Assembly: GCF_017377505.1 (NCBI RefSeq) | Contig: NZ_JAFREN010000029.1 | Location: 34,940-98,939 of the forward strand | Reading direction: 5' to 3' | DNA length: 64,000 nucleotides | From: Enterococcus sp. DIV0212c | Lineage (GTDB): Bacteria > Bacillota > Bacilli > Lactobacillales > Enterococcaceae | In this document: in pieces, positions 40,271-49,629 of the stretch | How the letters are laid out: the number at the start of each line of letters is the position of its first letter | How positions within the stretch are numbered: position 1 is the first letter of the stretch | Program-made: the position numbers and the translations under genes | The notes under the pieces: generated by a model | Databases searched by the model: none | What the model was told of the DNA's origin: nothing | Seen by the model: the letters and a program-made list of their open reading frames with translations, nothing else

Positions 40271-41209
40271 ATGATTGAATTTGAAAAACCAAGAATCGAA
40301 AAAATTGATGAGAATAGAGATTATGGCAAGTTCGTCGTTGAACCACTGGAAAGAGGTTACGGGACTACTTTAGGTAATTCTCTACGTCGTATTTTATTAT
40401 CTTCTCTGCCGGGAGCGGCTATTACAAATATTCAGATCGATGGTGTGTTGCATGAATTCTCTACCATTAAAGGTGTAAGAGAAGACGTAACTCAAATTAT
40501 TTTGAATATTAAAGGTTTAGCTCTTAAGCTTTATGCAGAAGAAGAAAAAACCCTTGAGATCGATATTACAGGACCTGCTACAGTAACTGCTGGCGATATT
40601 ATTGTCGACAGTGATGTTGAGATCCTAAATAAAGATTTAATTATCTGTAGTGTCTCTGAAGGAGCTACTTTCCATGCTCGCTTAACTGTGAAACCTGGTC
40701 GTGGCTATGTTCAAGCAGACGAAAACAAAAAGGAAGATATGCCGATTGGTGTTCTCCCTGTTGATTCCATCTATACACCAGTTCGCCGTGTGAACTACCA
40801 AGTAGAAAACACTCGTGTTGGTCGTCGTGATGACTTCGACAAATTAACAATGGAAATATGGACTGATGGTTCAATCATTCCTCAAGAAGCCCTTAGCTTA
40901 GCTGCTAAGATTATGACGGAGCATTTAGACATCTTTGTTAACCTTACTGACGAAGCGAAAAACGCTGAAATCATGGTTGAAAAAGAAGAAACACAAAAAG
41001 AAAAAATGCTAGAAATGACCATCGAAGAACTAGACTTGTCTGTTCGTTCATACAACTGTTTAAAACGTGCAGGTATTAACACTGTACAAGAACTTACAAA
41101 TAAATCTGAACCAGAAATGATCAAAGTACGTAATTTAGGTCGTAAATCTCTTGAAGAGGTTAAACTAAAACTACATGATTTAGGTTTAGGCTTACGTAAA
41201 GACGATTAA
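40271..41209 (+). CDS. rpoA: RNA polymerase subunit alpha
   Basis: Alpha (312 residues) starts polymerase assembly through its N-terminal domain ([20 protein letters not shown]) and contacts UP elements and activators with its C-terminal domain ([20 protein letters not shown]). GAAAGGGGT precedes the ATG. Confidence 0.98.
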   Translation: MIEFEKPRIEKIDENRDYGKFVVEPLERGYGTTLGNSLRRILLSSLPGAAITNIQIDGVLHEFSTIKGVREDVTQIILNIKGLALKLYAEEEKTLEIDITGPATVTAGDIIVDSDVEILNKDLIICSVSEGATFHARLTVKPGRGYVQADENKKEDMPIGVLPVDSIYTPVRRVNYQVENTRVGRRDDFDKLTMEIWTDGSIIPQEALSLAAKIMTEHLDIFVNLTDEAKNAEIMVEKEETQKEKMLEMTIEELDLSVRSYNCLKRAGINTVQELTNKSEPEMIKVRNLGRKSLEEVKLKLHDLGLGLRKDD

Positions 41210-41236
41210 TACTTTTTACGAAGGAGGAAAACCAAC

Positions 41237-41620
41237 GTGGGTTATCGTAAATTAGGACGCACATCAAGCCAACGTAAGGCAATGTTGCGTGACTTAACTA
41301 CTGATTTAATTATCAATGAACGTATCGTTACGACTGAAGCTCGTGCGAAAGAAATTCGTTCGACTACAGAAAAAATGATTACTTTAGGCAAACGTGGAGA
41401 TCTTCATGCTCGTCGTCAAGCAGCTACTTTTGTACGTAATGAAGTTGCTAGCGTTCGTGAAGAAGACGAAAAAATCGTTGTTGAATCAGCTTTACAAAAG
41501 TTATTCAATGACCTTGCACCTCGTTACGCTGAACGCCAAGGTGGTTACACTCGTATCTTGAAGACAGAACCAAGACGCGGAGATGCAGCACCAATGGTAA
41601 TTATCGAATTTGTTAAATAA
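41237..41620 (+). CDS. rplQ: 50S ribosomal protein L17
   Basis: L17 (127 residues) starts at GTG after [29 protein letters not shown]. It is the last gene of the alpha operon and is followed by a structured segment and a strong terminator. Confidence 0.98.
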   Translation: MGYRKLGRTSSQRKAMLRDLTTDLIINERIVTTEARAKEIRSTTEKMITLGKRGDLHARRQAATFVRNEVASVREEDEKIVVESALQKLFNDLAPRYAERQGGYTRILKTEPRRGDAAPMVIIEFVK

Positions 41621-41656
41621 TCAAACTATACCGTCACTTTATAGATGATTCTTTTA

Positions 41657-41745
41657 GAGTGTTATGATGTTGGAGGCGACTCCTAGTCTAGCTCAACGCT
41701 TTCCCTGCCGGACTTGTCTGGTAGGGAAGCACTCATCATAGATAA
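41657..41745 (+). ncRNA. Candidate structured RNA in the rplQ 3' region
   Basis: TATGATG (41663-41669) can pair with CATCATA (41734-41740), closing a junction with GGAG-GCGA-CTCC (41672-41683, a GNRA-type loop) and GCTTTCCCTGCC/GGTAGGGAAGC (41698-41730). An alternative outer pair is GAGTG/CACTC. It is followed by the terminator. No separate promoter is visible, so it may be a processed 3' UTR product. I recognise no known RNA family. Confidence 0.4.
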
Positions 41746-41758
41746 GGTGTATTTTTTT

Positions 41759-41788
41759 GTCCTAAGAATTTATTCTTAGGACTTTTTT
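41759..41788 (+). terminator. Terminator of the ribosomal protein operon
   Basis: GTCCTAAGAA (41759-41768) pairs perfectly with TTCTTAGGAC (41773-41782), followed by six Ts. Confidence 0.95.
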
Positions 41789-41826
41789 GTTTTATTGGAG
41801 TAAACCTGATTATTTTTGTTATGTTA

Positions 41827-41882
41827 TTGCATCCCAGTGTAAATTTTAGTATACTTTTATTAGTCGGAATTTTCTGACAAAA
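41827..41882 (+). promoter_or_regulatory. Promoter and CodY-like box before the DUF819/M20 pair
   Basis: TTGCAT (41827-41832), 17 bases, TATACT (41850-41855). Just after it AATTTTCTGACAAAA (41868-41882) agrees with the CodY consensus AATTTTCWGAAAATT at 12 of 15 positions. Binding there would block transcription when branched-chain amino acids and GTP are high. Confidence 0.5.
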
Positions 41883-41907
41883 CAAAAGAGTTTTAAGGGG
41901 GAGTAAC

Positions 41908-43110
41908 ATGGCACAAATGACCGCTTTTACGTTACTAATGGGAATTTTATACATTGGAGACGTTGTATCAAGCAAAACAAAAGCATGGATTTCATCGGTT
42001 TTTGTTTGTGCAGTACTATTTGTTATTGGTTATTGGACTTTTTTTCCAGAAAACATTGTTGAAATTGCTGGGATTCCGCCAGTTGTTGCTACATTATTAA
42101 TGTATTTGCTGATTACTAATATGGGGACACTGTTATCAATCAAAGAATTGGGAAATCAATGGAAAACGATCGTGATCACACTTTCAGGAATTTTAGGTAT
42201 TGTTGTTTTATTATTAACAGTTGGATCATTGATTTTTGATTTCAAGACCGTATTGGTTGCTGTACCACCTTTAGTTGGAGGCGTTGTTTCTTCTTTGATC
42301 ATGTCAGAAGCGGCTCAAACAGCTGGATTGACATCATTATCAGTATTGGCCGTTTTGATTTATGTGATGCAAGGATTTGCCGGCTATCCTTTAACTTCGA
42401 TTATGTTGAAAAAAGAAGGAAAACGAATGCTTGAAAAATATCGTAATGGAGAATGGACACCTGTTCATGAACAGGAAGCTGGGCAAGAAGAGACAGTTGA
42501 TGAAGATATTCCAAGATTGTTTAGCAGTGTACCTAAAAAGTATCATACTGATTTTTCTCGAATTTTTCGTTTAGCGATCGTGGCTTTATTAGCTTATTAT
42601 GTTTCAGTATGGAGTGCGCCATTTGTATCGATTAGTCCATTTGTTTTATGTTTATTTTTTGGAGTTATCGCTTCTTCTGTAGGTTTTCTAGAAAAACAAC
42701 CATTGAAAAAAGCGAATAGTTTTGGTTTTGCTATTTTAGGATTAATGTTATTTATCTTTGATGGATTGAAAAAAGCAACGCCAGAAATGTTGGAAGAATT
42801 ATTTCTACCAATGGTGGGTATTATTATTATTGGTGTGATTGGGATGTATCTGTTCTCAGCTATTGTAGGAAAGTTGTTAGGAGTTAGTAAAGAAATGGCC
42901 TTTGCGGTGTCACTGACTGCCTTGTATGGATTTCCAGCAGATTATATCATTACCAATGAAGTCATTCAGTCTTTGACCGAAGATGAAAAAGAGATAGAAG
43001 CACTAACAAGTCATATGATGCCGCCGATGTTAGTAGCAGGATTTATAACAGTGACAATCGTGTCAGTTGTCTTAGCAGGAATTTTTTCGAGTATTTTATT
43101 AAGTCTATAG
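41908..43110 (+). CDS. DUF819-like multi-pass membrane protein
   Basis: The 400-residue protein has about ten hydrophobic segments in two halves joined by a charged, acidic cytoplasmic loop (about 165-215). It resembles DUF819/YjcL-type proteins, distantly like GltS or bile-acid-type carriers: MAQMTAFTLLMGILYIGD, PPLVGGVVSSLIMSEAAQTAG, LYGFPADYIITNEV. AAGGGGGAG precedes the ATG. Fifteen bases separate it from an M20 amidohydrolase gene, so it probably carries that enzyme's substrate or product, such as an N-acylated amino acid or dipeptide (inference). Confidence 0.75.
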   Translation: MAQMTAFTLLMGILYIGDVVSSKTKAWISSVFVCAVLFVIGYWTFFPENIVEIAGIPPVVATLLMYLLITNMGTLLSIKELGNQWKTIVITLSGILGIVVLLLTVGSLIFDFKTVLVAVPPLVGGVVSSLIMSEAAQTAGLTSLSVLAVLIYVMQGFAGYPLTSIMLKKEGKRMLEKYRNGEWTPVHEQEAGQEETVDEDIPRLFSSVPKKYHTDFSRIFRLAIVALLAYYVSVWSAPFVSISPFVLCLFFGVIASSVGFLEKQPLKKANSFGFAILGLMLFIFDGLKKATPEMLEELFLPMVGIIIIGVIGMYLFSAIVGKLLGVSKEMAFAVSLTALYGFPADYIITNEVIQSLTEDEKEIEALTSHMMPPMLVAGFITVTIVSVVLAGIFSSILLSL

Positions 43111-43125
43111 AAGTGAGGGAATGAA

Positions 43126-44295
43126 ATGAACGAATTAAAAACTTTGGTACAAAAGTATAAACAAGAAATGATCGATTTCAGAAGAGATCTACACCAACAT
43201 CCAGAATTGCAATTTGAGGAATTTAGAACAACAGAAAAGATTGCTGAAACGTTAGATAAAATCGGTATTCCTTATCGTAAGACCGAACCTACAGGAATCA
43301 TTGCAGAATTAGTTGGTGGTCAACTAGGAAAAACAGTAGCTTTGAGAGCTGATATGGATGCGTTACCTGTTCAAGAGCTAAATGATGGTATTTCTTATAA
43401 GTCATTAGAAGATGGGAAAATGCATGCTTGTGGGCATGATGCTCATACAGCGATGCTTTTGACTGCTGCAAAAGCATTAAAAGAGGTGCAGTCAGAAATT
43501 AAAGGAACAGTTCGTTTTATTTTTCAGCCATCAGAAGAAAACGCTCAGGGAGCAAAAGCGATGGTCGCACAAGGTGCGGTAGAAGGAGTAGACGATGTTT
43601 TTGGGATTCATATCTGGTCACAAATGCCATCTGGAACAGCTTCTTGTGTAGTAGGATCATCATTTGCTTCAGCGGATATCTGTTCGATTGATTTTAAAGG
43701 ACGTGGCGGACATGGTGCAATGCCGGATGCTTGTGTAGATGCAGCAGTGATAGCATCTTCATTTGTTATGAATGTGCAAACTGTCGTTTCTAGAGAAACC
43801 AATCCGTTAGATCCTGTTGTAGTGACCGTGGGTAAAATGGATGTTGGTACACGATTTAATGTGATCGCTGAAAATGCTCGATTAGAAGGCACTGTACGTT
43901 GTTTTAGTATTGAGACGCGTGATCGTGTGGAAAAAGCTTTAAAACGCTATGCTGAGCAAACTGCGGCGATATATGGCGGTACAGCTACGCTAGACTATAA
44001 TTATGGAACAGTTCCTGTAATCAATGACGAAGAAGATGCATTATTTGCTCAAGCAATCATCAAAGAAAGCTTTGGTGAATCAGCGTTAATTCAAGAACCA
44101 CCAACTACTGGGGGAGAAGATTTTAGTTACTTTACCGAGAATACACCAGGATGTTTTGCTTTAGTTGGTTGTGGAAATCCAGAGAAAGATACAGAATGGG
44201 CTCATCATCATGGGCGGTTTAATGTGGATGAAGATGCGATGGAAATTGGTGCGGAATTATATGCGCAATATGCTTTTGAGTATTTAAGTAAATAA
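43126..44295 (+). CDS. M20-family amidohydrolase / N-acyl-amino-acid deacylase
   Basis: The 389-residue metalloenzyme belongs to the M20D amidohydrolases (hippurate hydrolase, N-acetyl amino acid deacetylases, YxeP). Metal sites are MHACGHDAHTAMLL, QPSEENAQGA and TTGGEDFSYF; FKGRGGHGAMP belongs to the lid domain. No signal peptide. It follows the membrane protein gene in a two-gene unit. The exact substrate cannot be read from sequence. Confidence 0.88.
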   Translation: MNELKTLVQKYKQEMIDFRRDLHQHPELQFEEFRTTEKIAETLDKIGIPYRKTEPTGIIAELVGGQLGKTVALRADMDALPVQELNDGISYKSLEDGKMHACGHDAHTAMLLTAAKALKEVQSEIKGTVRFIFQPSEENAQGAKAMVAQGAVEGVDDVFGIHIWSQMPSGTASCVVGSSFASADICSIDFKGRGGHGAMPDACVDAAVIASSFVMNVQTVVSRETNPLDPVVVTVGKMDVGTRFNVIAENARLEGTVRCFSIETRDRVEKALKRYAEQTAAIYGGTATLDYNYGTVPVINDEEDALFAQAIIKESFGESALIQEPPTTGGEDFSYFTENTPGCFALVGCGNPEKDTEWAHHHGRFNVDEDAMEIGAELYAQYAFEYLSK

Positions 44296-44312
44296 CGGAT
44301 TATTCGAGTTTG

Positions 44313-44358
44313 AAGGATAGAATGAAACTAATATTTTAGTTTTGTTCTATCCTTATTT
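44313..44358 (+). terminator. Terminator after the M20 gene
   Basis: AAGGATAGAATGAAACT pairs with AGTTTTGTTCTATCCTT (one bulge region), followed by ATTTTAG. Confidence 0.85.
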
Positions 44359-44440
44359 TAGTTAGTAATGAGAAATCATCAATTAATTGCTAAAAAAATT
44401 CTGTCATGACAGATAAGAATACACATAAATTGACTTATTT

Positions 44441-44449
44441 TGTTATAAT
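44441..44449 (+). promoter_or_regulatory. Extended -10 promoter for the ecf operon
   Basis: TGTTATAAT is an extended -10 element (TGn-TATAAT). A TTGACT eight bases before it is too close to be its -35. It lies about 90 bases before ecfA1. Confidence 0.5.
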
Positions 44450-44539
44450 AGACAATAGTGCAAAGAAAAGAATAGATGATTGAAAAAACACTGATTTTTT
44501 GTTAGTGTTAGGAAGACTAAATAATTGAGGGAGTACGCG

Positions 44540-45379
44540 ATGCAACCGATAATTGAATTAAAAAATATCGATTTTAACTATCAACCTGAAGATGCTTCTC
44601 CCGCGTTGAAAGATGTATCTTTTTCCATCCAACAAGGCGAGTGGATTGCTATAATTGGGCATAATGGCTCAGGAAAATCAACGTTGGCAAAAACGATCAA
44701 TGGTTTATTGCTGCCAGCTTCTGGCAGTATTGCAGTTGGGGGCAAAGAATTGAACGAAACTAACGTTTGGGATATCCGCCGTATGGTGGGGATGGTGTTT
44801 CAAAATCCTGACAATCAGTTTGTCGGTTCAACGGTAGAAGATGATGTGGCATTCGGCTTAGAGAATCAAGGCATACCTCGTGAGGAAATGCTTGTTAGAG
44901 TCAAAGATGCTTTAGAGAAAGTTCGAATGGATTCATTTGCTACACGGGAACCTGCCCGCTTATCAGGTGGTCAAAAACAGCGTGTAGCCATTGCTGGTGT
45001 TGTTGCTTTGCGCCCAGATATCATTATTTTGGATGAAGCGACAAGTATGCTTGATCCAGAAGGACGCGAAGAAGTTATCTCAACAATCAAAAAAATCAAA
45101 GAAGAAAGCAATTTGACGGTCATTTCAATTACCCATGATATTGATGAAGCTGCCAATGCGAATCGAATTCTAGTAATGAAACAAGGGGAATTAGTTGGCG
45201 AAGGCACGCCAGCAGAAATTTTCTCTGCCGGAACTGACTTGATCCAAATGGGCTTAGATTTGCCTTTTCCAGAAAAATTAAAAATAGCACTAAAAAAACG
45301 CGGAATTGATGTTCCGAAAGAGTACTTGACCGAAGAAAGGATGGTGGACTGGTTATGGACATCCGTTTTGAACAAGTAG
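44540..45379 (+). CDS. ecfA1: ECF transporter ATPase EcfA1
   Basis: This 279-residue ATPase is half of the energising module of energy-coupling factor vitamin/metal importers. Walker [11 protein letters not shown]-loop FQNPDNQF, signature LSGGQKQ, Walker [11 protein letters not shown]. The frame opens at 44525, but ATG 44540 (MQPIIELKN) behind GAGGGAG is preferred. Substrate-binding S components are encoded elsewhere. It overlaps ecfA2 by 25 bases. Confidence 0.95.
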   Translation: MQPIIELKNIDFNYQPEDASPALKDVSFSIQQGEWIAIIGHNGSGKSTLAKTINGLLLPASGSIAVGGKELNETNVWDIRRMVGMVFQNPDNQFVGSTVEDDVAFGLENQGIPREEMLVRVKDALEKVRMDSFATREPARLSGGQKQRVAIAGVVALRPDIIILDEATSMLDPEGREEVISTIKKIKEESNLTVISITHDIDEAANANRILVMKQGELVGEGTPAEIFSAGTDLIQMGLDLPFPEKLKIALKKRGIDVPKEYLTEERMVDWLWTSVLNK

Positions 45380-46224
45380 ATTTTACCTACCAGCCCAATA
45401 CACCATTTGAACAACGAGCATTATTTGATTTGAATCTAACAATCGAAGATGGCTCTTATACGGCAATCGTTGGTCATACAGGCAGCGGCAAATCTACGCT
45501 ATTGCAGCATTTGAATGCTTTGGTTAAGCCGACAAAGGGAACAGTAACGATTGGTGATAGAACAATTGTGCCTGAAACAAATAATAAAAACTTAAAACCA
45601 ATTCGTAAAAAAGTCGGAATCGTATTTCAATTTCCAGAAGCGCAATTATTTGAAGAAACAGTTGCTAAGGATATTGCATTTGGACCTAAAAACTTTGGAG
45701 TCTCAGAAGCAGATGCTGCAAGTTTGGCTGCCGAAATGTTAGGTTTGGTCGGGCTAGATGCGAGTTATTTGGAACGTTCTCCTTTTGAATTGTCAGGTGG
45801 TCAAATGCGTCGAGTTGCAATTGCGGGCGTTTTAGCAATGGAACCAGAAGTTTTGGTATTGGATGAACCTACAGCAGGCTTAGATCCTCAGGGACGTAAA
45901 GAAATGATGGAAATGTTCCAACGACTACATGAAGAACGTGGGATGACCATCGTTTTAGTGACCCATTTAATGGATGATGTTGCTAATTATGCAGATCATG
46001 TGATCGTATTAGAAAAAGGAAAAATAGTAAAATCAGGAATACCACAAGAAGTTTTTCAAAATATCGATTGGTTAAAAGAAAAACAATTAGGTGTTCCGAC
46101 TGCGGCTTCTTTTGCAGAAAAACTGGTGAATAAAGGAATGAACTTTGATCATTTACCATTAACAGCCGATGCCTTAGCAGATGAATTGTTAAAAGGCTTC
46201 AAGAAAGCAGGTGAAGGCCAATGA
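45355..46224 (+). CDS. ecfA2: ECF transporter ATPase EcfA2
   Basis: The second ATPase (289 residues) pairs with EcfA1. Walker [11 protein letters not shown]-loop FQFPEAQLF, signature LSGGQMRR, Walker [20 protein letters not shown] lies within the end of ecfA1. Its stop overlaps the start of ecfT. Confidence 0.95.
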   Translation: MDIRFEQVDFTYQPNTPFEQRALFDLNLTIEDGSYTAIVGHTGSGKSTLLQHLNALVKPTKGTVTIGDRTIVPETNNKNLKPIRKKVGIVFQFPEAQLFEETVAKDIAFGPKNFGVSEADAASLAAEMLGLVGLDASYLERSPFELSGGQMRRVAIAGVLAMEPEVLVLDEPTAGLDPQGRKEMMEMFQRLHEERGMTIVLVTHLMDDVANYADHVIVLEKGKIVKSGIPQEVFQNIDWLKEKQLGVPTAASFAEKLVNKGMNFDHLPLTADALADELLKGFKKAGEGQ

Positions 46225-47018
46225 TGAACAAGTTGATTTTTGGTCGGTATATTCCTGGAAATTCGTTTATTCATACAATGGATCCAAGAGCTAAACTGGT
46301 TGCTAGTTTTTATTTTATCGGGATTATTTTTTTAGCGAATAATTGGCAAACATATGCTATGTTAACTATTTTTACATTATTTGCAATTTTTTTATCGAAG
46401 ATCAATATTCGATTTTTTATTCGAGGGATCAAACCATTGATTTGGCTGATTTTATTCACTGTTGCTTTACAGATGTTGTTTACGCAAGGTGGAGAGGTCT
46501 ACTTTAAATGGGGGATTTTTACACTTACAGAATTTGGTATAATGAACGGTTTGATGATCTTTTGCCGTTTTGTATTGATTATTTTTATGTCTACGTTATT
46601 GACATTGACAACTCCACCGTTGGATTTGTCAGATGCGATTGAGTATTTGCTGCGACCACTGAAAGTCCTTCGTTTTCCTGTCCATGAAGTGTCATTGATG
46701 TTGTCGATTGCTTTGCGTTTTGTTCCAACTTTAATGGACGAAACAGAGAAAATCATGAATGCGCAACGTGCTCGCGGTGTAGATTTTGGTGAAGGAAATT
46801 TAATCCAAAAGATGAAGGCTGTGGTACCGTTATTGATTCCGTTATTCGTTAGCAGTTTTAATCGAGCAGAAGATTTAGCGACTGCGATGGAAGCTCGTGG
46901 GTATCAAGGTGGAGATGGTCGGACGAAATATCGAATTCTTCATTGGCATGTAAAAGATACGGCAGTGATGCTGGCGTTTGCAGCTTTGACTGCGGTCTTG
47001 ATTTTATTAAGAAGTTAG
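46221..47018 (+). CDS. ecfT: ECF transporter transmembrane protein EcfT
   Basis: EcfT (265 residues) is the membrane scaffold coupling both ATPases to exchangeable S components. Hydrophobic N-terminal segments are followed by coupling helices bearing the two Ala-Arg-Gly signatures ([20 protein letters not shown]). The ecfA1-ecfA2-ecfT-truA order is usual in Bacilli. Confidence 0.95.
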   Translation: MMNKLIFGRYIPGNSFIHTMDPRAKLVASFYFIGIIFLANNWQTYAMLTIFTLFAIFLSKINIRFFIRGIKPLIWLILFTVALQMLFTQGGEVYFKWGIFTLTEFGIMNGLMIFCRFVLIIFMSTLLTLTTPPLDLSDAIEYLLRPLKVLRFPVHEVSLMLSIALRFVPTLMDETEKIMNAQRARGVDFGEGNLIQKMKAVVPLLIPLFVSSFNRAEDLATAMEARGYQGGDGRTKYRILHWHVKDTAVMLAFAALTAVLILLRS

Positions 47019-47035
47019 AGTAAAGGGGAAAAGAA

Positions 47036-47782
47036 ATGCCACGCTATAAAGCGATAATTGCTTATGATGGAACGAATTTTAATGGATTTCAAGCTCAGCC
47101 GAATGGACGGACAGTTCAAGAGGAATTTGAAAAAACATTAAGAAAAATGAACAACGGCAAAACGATCACGATTTTTGGTTCTGGTCGGACAGATGCTGGT
47201 GTTCATGCTGAAGGACAGGTCATTCACTTTGATTATCCGCAAGCAAGAGAGTTAGAAAGAATGCGTTATGCGTTGGATACACAAACGCCTGAAGATATCG
47301 CAGTAAAAAGCGTGGAGATTGTTCCAGATGATTTTCATGCACGGTATCATGTGGTTGAAAAGACGTATCAATTTAGAGTAGATATCGGTAAACCAAGAAG
47401 TCCGTTCAAACGCTTTTATGCGAGTTATTTTCCTTATCCAGTTGATGTGGAAAAAATCCAGCGAGCGTTGACTGATTTAATAGGTACTCATGACTTCACC
47501 TCATTTTGTGCTTCTGGTACGGAAATAGAAGATAAAGTCCGCACGATTCATGAAGCTAGTTTAAAGGTCAATGAAGCAGGCGATGAGTTGATTTTTACAT
47601 TTCGCGGTGATGGCTTTTTGTATAAAATGATTCGTATTTTAGTAGGGACCTTGCTCAAGATGGGCAATGGCCGGATGGATGAAACATTGATTCCAGAAAT
47701 TATCCAAGCGAAAGATCGAAATTTAGCTGGACCAACAGCACATCCAGAAGGATTATATTTAGTTGAAGTAAAATACGAATAA
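47036..47782 (+). CDS. truA: tRNA pseudouridine(38-40) synthase
   Basis: TruA (248 residues) makes pseudouridine at positions 38-40 of tRNAs. The catalytic Asp is in GSGRTDAGVHAEGQ; YDGTNFNGFQAQP and FLYKMIRILVGTLL are conserved. AAAGGGGAA precedes the ATG. The rplM-rpsI pair that often follows truA in Bacilli is not here. Confidence 0.96.
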   Translation: MPRYKAIIAYDGTNFNGFQAQPNGRTVQEEFEKTLRKMNNGKTITIFGSGRTDAGVHAEGQVIHFDYPQARELERMRYALDTQTPEDIAVKSVEIVPDDFHARYHVVEKTYQFRVDIGKPRSPFKRFYASYFPYPVDVEKIQRALTDLIGTHDFTSFCASGTEIEDKVRTIHEASLKVNEAGDELIFTFRGDGFLYKMIRILVGTLLKMGNGRMDETLIPEIIQAKDRNLAGPTAHPEGLYLVEVKYE

Positions 47783-47800
47783 AATAATAATTCCTTATTT

Positions 47801-47897
47801 AAAAGAAAAACAGGCTTGATACGTGCAGCCACCTTAAACGTTAGATTTCATGGTCTAACATTTAGGGTGGCATCCGTGTCTACCTGTTTCTTTTTTT
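47801..47897 (+). terminator. Long compound terminator after truA
   Basis: The outer stem AAAAGAAAAACAGG/CCTGTTTCTTTTTTT encloses an inner stem of about 20 base pairs, GCCACCTTAAACGTTAGA with TCTAACATTTAGGGTGGC (47827-47871, one mismatch, one G-U). It is unusually long for a plain terminator. Confidence 0.8.
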
Positions 47898-47951
47898 GAA
47901 ATGACTTAAAATACAGTCAAAAGCTAGTCTATGTCTCTGAGAAATTTATCT

Positions 47952-49460
47952 TTATTCTTGAATAATATTCTTCTTTTCAAACAGCTGCTGCAGGATTTTA
48001 TACAGATCAGCTAAATCTTTGTTACTGTATGATAAATCCCAAAAATACAAAGGGATATCTGGATATTTTTTTCTAGGAAGCAATGATGAACTGATAACTA
48101 AATCGTAACTGTCATTTTGTTCTTCCTGATAAGGTGCAGAGTCCACAAAACCTAAATCATTTAAAAACTGATAAATCATTCTAACTAACGTAAAATTATG
48201 TTCAAAGGCAACACCAACTTTTAGATGTTCAGAGTGTTGTGGTTTGTCATAAGAAGGAAGTAAAACACTTTTAAATGCTGCAATCAAAGGTTTTTTGATC
48301 GTGTAAACAAATTTGTATTCCTTCTCCTGAGCCTTGTCATCGAAAAATTGTTGAAGTTTTCTTTCAAGCGATTCATCGGCTTTTCTCTTTTGCTGGGGAA
48401 TCTCAACTAAGTTTTGTAGGTTTGGAAAAGGTTGGCGTAAGACAAAAAACGTAAAGGTAATATTTAAAAGATTACCAATAAGGATTGGCTTATCAAGAAT
48501 TTCTGGTTCTTTTTTGAAGATATTGGTTTTAGCATAAGCGATAAACTCTTGAACTAACTCATAGACTGGATTTGGACGAGTTGAAAAATCATGTAACGTT
48601 TGAAACAATGAAGGATCGTCATCCAATGTATAAAATGGTGCATAATGTGATAAGAAAAAGATAAAACTACTTTCAGCTTTATTATGTTCAGGTGATAATG
48701 TCTGGATTGGACCAAGCTCTTTATTTAAGCGGTCAAAATCATAATAAGGATTGTCCATTAATAAAAAATCATAACGTTCATCGTAGCTAACAAAATATTT
48801 TTTTCGCGTGCGGCAAAGAAAGATTGCTGCAAAATAGGTCAGCTCTCGGCTACCCAAATAAGTTCTTGATAAAGGAAAGTACTCAGCAAAAGCTTCAGCA
48901 AGTTTTTGAGCATCTTCAATAGCCACACTTTTAAAAGGCCAAGTGGTTCCTCTGGTTCCTAACCAAAGCGCATCAAAAAGGGCTACTCTCACAGAGCGTT
49001 CATCACCAGTTAAGTTTGCTTCAGTATATGTAAATCGTAGATTGAATTGCTTTACATGATTCTTTAAAGGAAGCATTTTTCTAGAGACAGTTGAGCGGCT
49101 AACATAGTAGCGTTCACAAAAATCATCAATATTGGGAGAATCATGATTTAAAAAATAAAAGATATATTGAAACGGCACCGATTTTTTCAAAAGAAAGTAA
49201 CGATACTCATCAATTGTTACAAGCAATTTGGTACTGTCGATTTTCCCAGCTTTTTGTAGGATCGATGGATGCGTGCTGATTATTTTAACTAAGTCATTGT
49301 TGATTTCAGTTACGATAATAGATGTTTGTTGGTAATTTAAAAATAGTTCTTCAGATAATTGGGTAATTGAGATATCCGCCTGATTGATTTGTGTGATTCG
49401 TTTAAAAAGGCTAAACTTTGCCAACATTCCCGAATCCATCATCAATTCTTCATATAACAT
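47952..49460 (-). CDS. Mga-family transcriptional regulator
   Basis: The 502-residue protein resembles the Mga/AtxA-type regulators of streptococci, enterococci and bacilli. The N-terminal third has winged helix-turn-helix segments (ITQLSEELFLNYQQTSIIV; DDFCERYYVSRSTVSRKML), the middle is PRD-like, and the C-terminus (LKVGVAFEHNFTLVRMIYQF, DLVISSSLL) looks EIIB-like. Such regulators can respond to sugar PTS phosphorylation. ATG 49460 lies behind AAGGAAGTG; a GTG at 49469 is also in frame. Target genes are unknown; no surface-protein gene is adjacent. Confidence 0.82.
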   Translation of the reverse strand: MLYEELMMDSGMLAKFSLFKRITQINQADISITQLSEELFLNYQQTSIIVTEINNDLVKIISTHPSILQKAGKIDSTKLLVTIDEYRYFLLKKSVPFQYIFYFLNHDSPNIDDFCERYYVSRSTVSRKMLPLKNHVKQFNLRFTYTEANLTGDERSVRVALFDALWLGTRGTTWPFKSVAIEDAQKLAEAFAEYFPLSRTYLGSRELTYFAAIFLCRTRKKYFVSYDERYDFLLMDNPYYDFDRLNKELGPIQTLSPEHNKAESSFIFFLSHYAPFYTLDDDPSLFQTLHDFSTRPNPVYELVQEFIAYAKTNIFKKEPEILDKPILIGNLLNITFTFFVLRQPFPNLQNLVEIPQQKRKADESLERKLQQFFDDKAQEKEYKFVYTIKKPLIAAFKSVLLPSYDKPQHSEHLKVGVAFEHNFTLVRMIYQFLNDLGFVDSAPYQEEQNDSYDLVISSSLLPRKKYPDIPLYFWDLSYSNKDLADLYKILQQLFEKKNIIQE

Positions 49461-49584
49461 GATAATCACTTCCTTGCTTCTATTCTACTGTACTTTGTAA
49501 GCACTTGTCAGCTAAGACGATAATTTGAATATATTTAGTAATTAATATTTTACATAAAGATTTTGTTTTGATTTTTAACGAAAG

Positions 49585-49628
49585 AAAAAGATAAGGTAAA
49601 ACTCTCAGAGTCGTACCTTATCTTTTTT
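49585..49628. terminator. Terminator of brnQ
   Basis: AAAAAGATAAGGTA (49585-49598) pairs with TACCTTATCTTTTTT (49614-49628). T runs occur on both strands; it lies just beyond the brnQ stop. Confidence 0.9.
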
Positions 49629-49629
49629 C

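Noticed and set aside
44430..44449. TTGACT plus TATAAT as a standard promoter before ecfA1
   Set aside because: The spacer is only eight bases; the extended -10 explains the site better.
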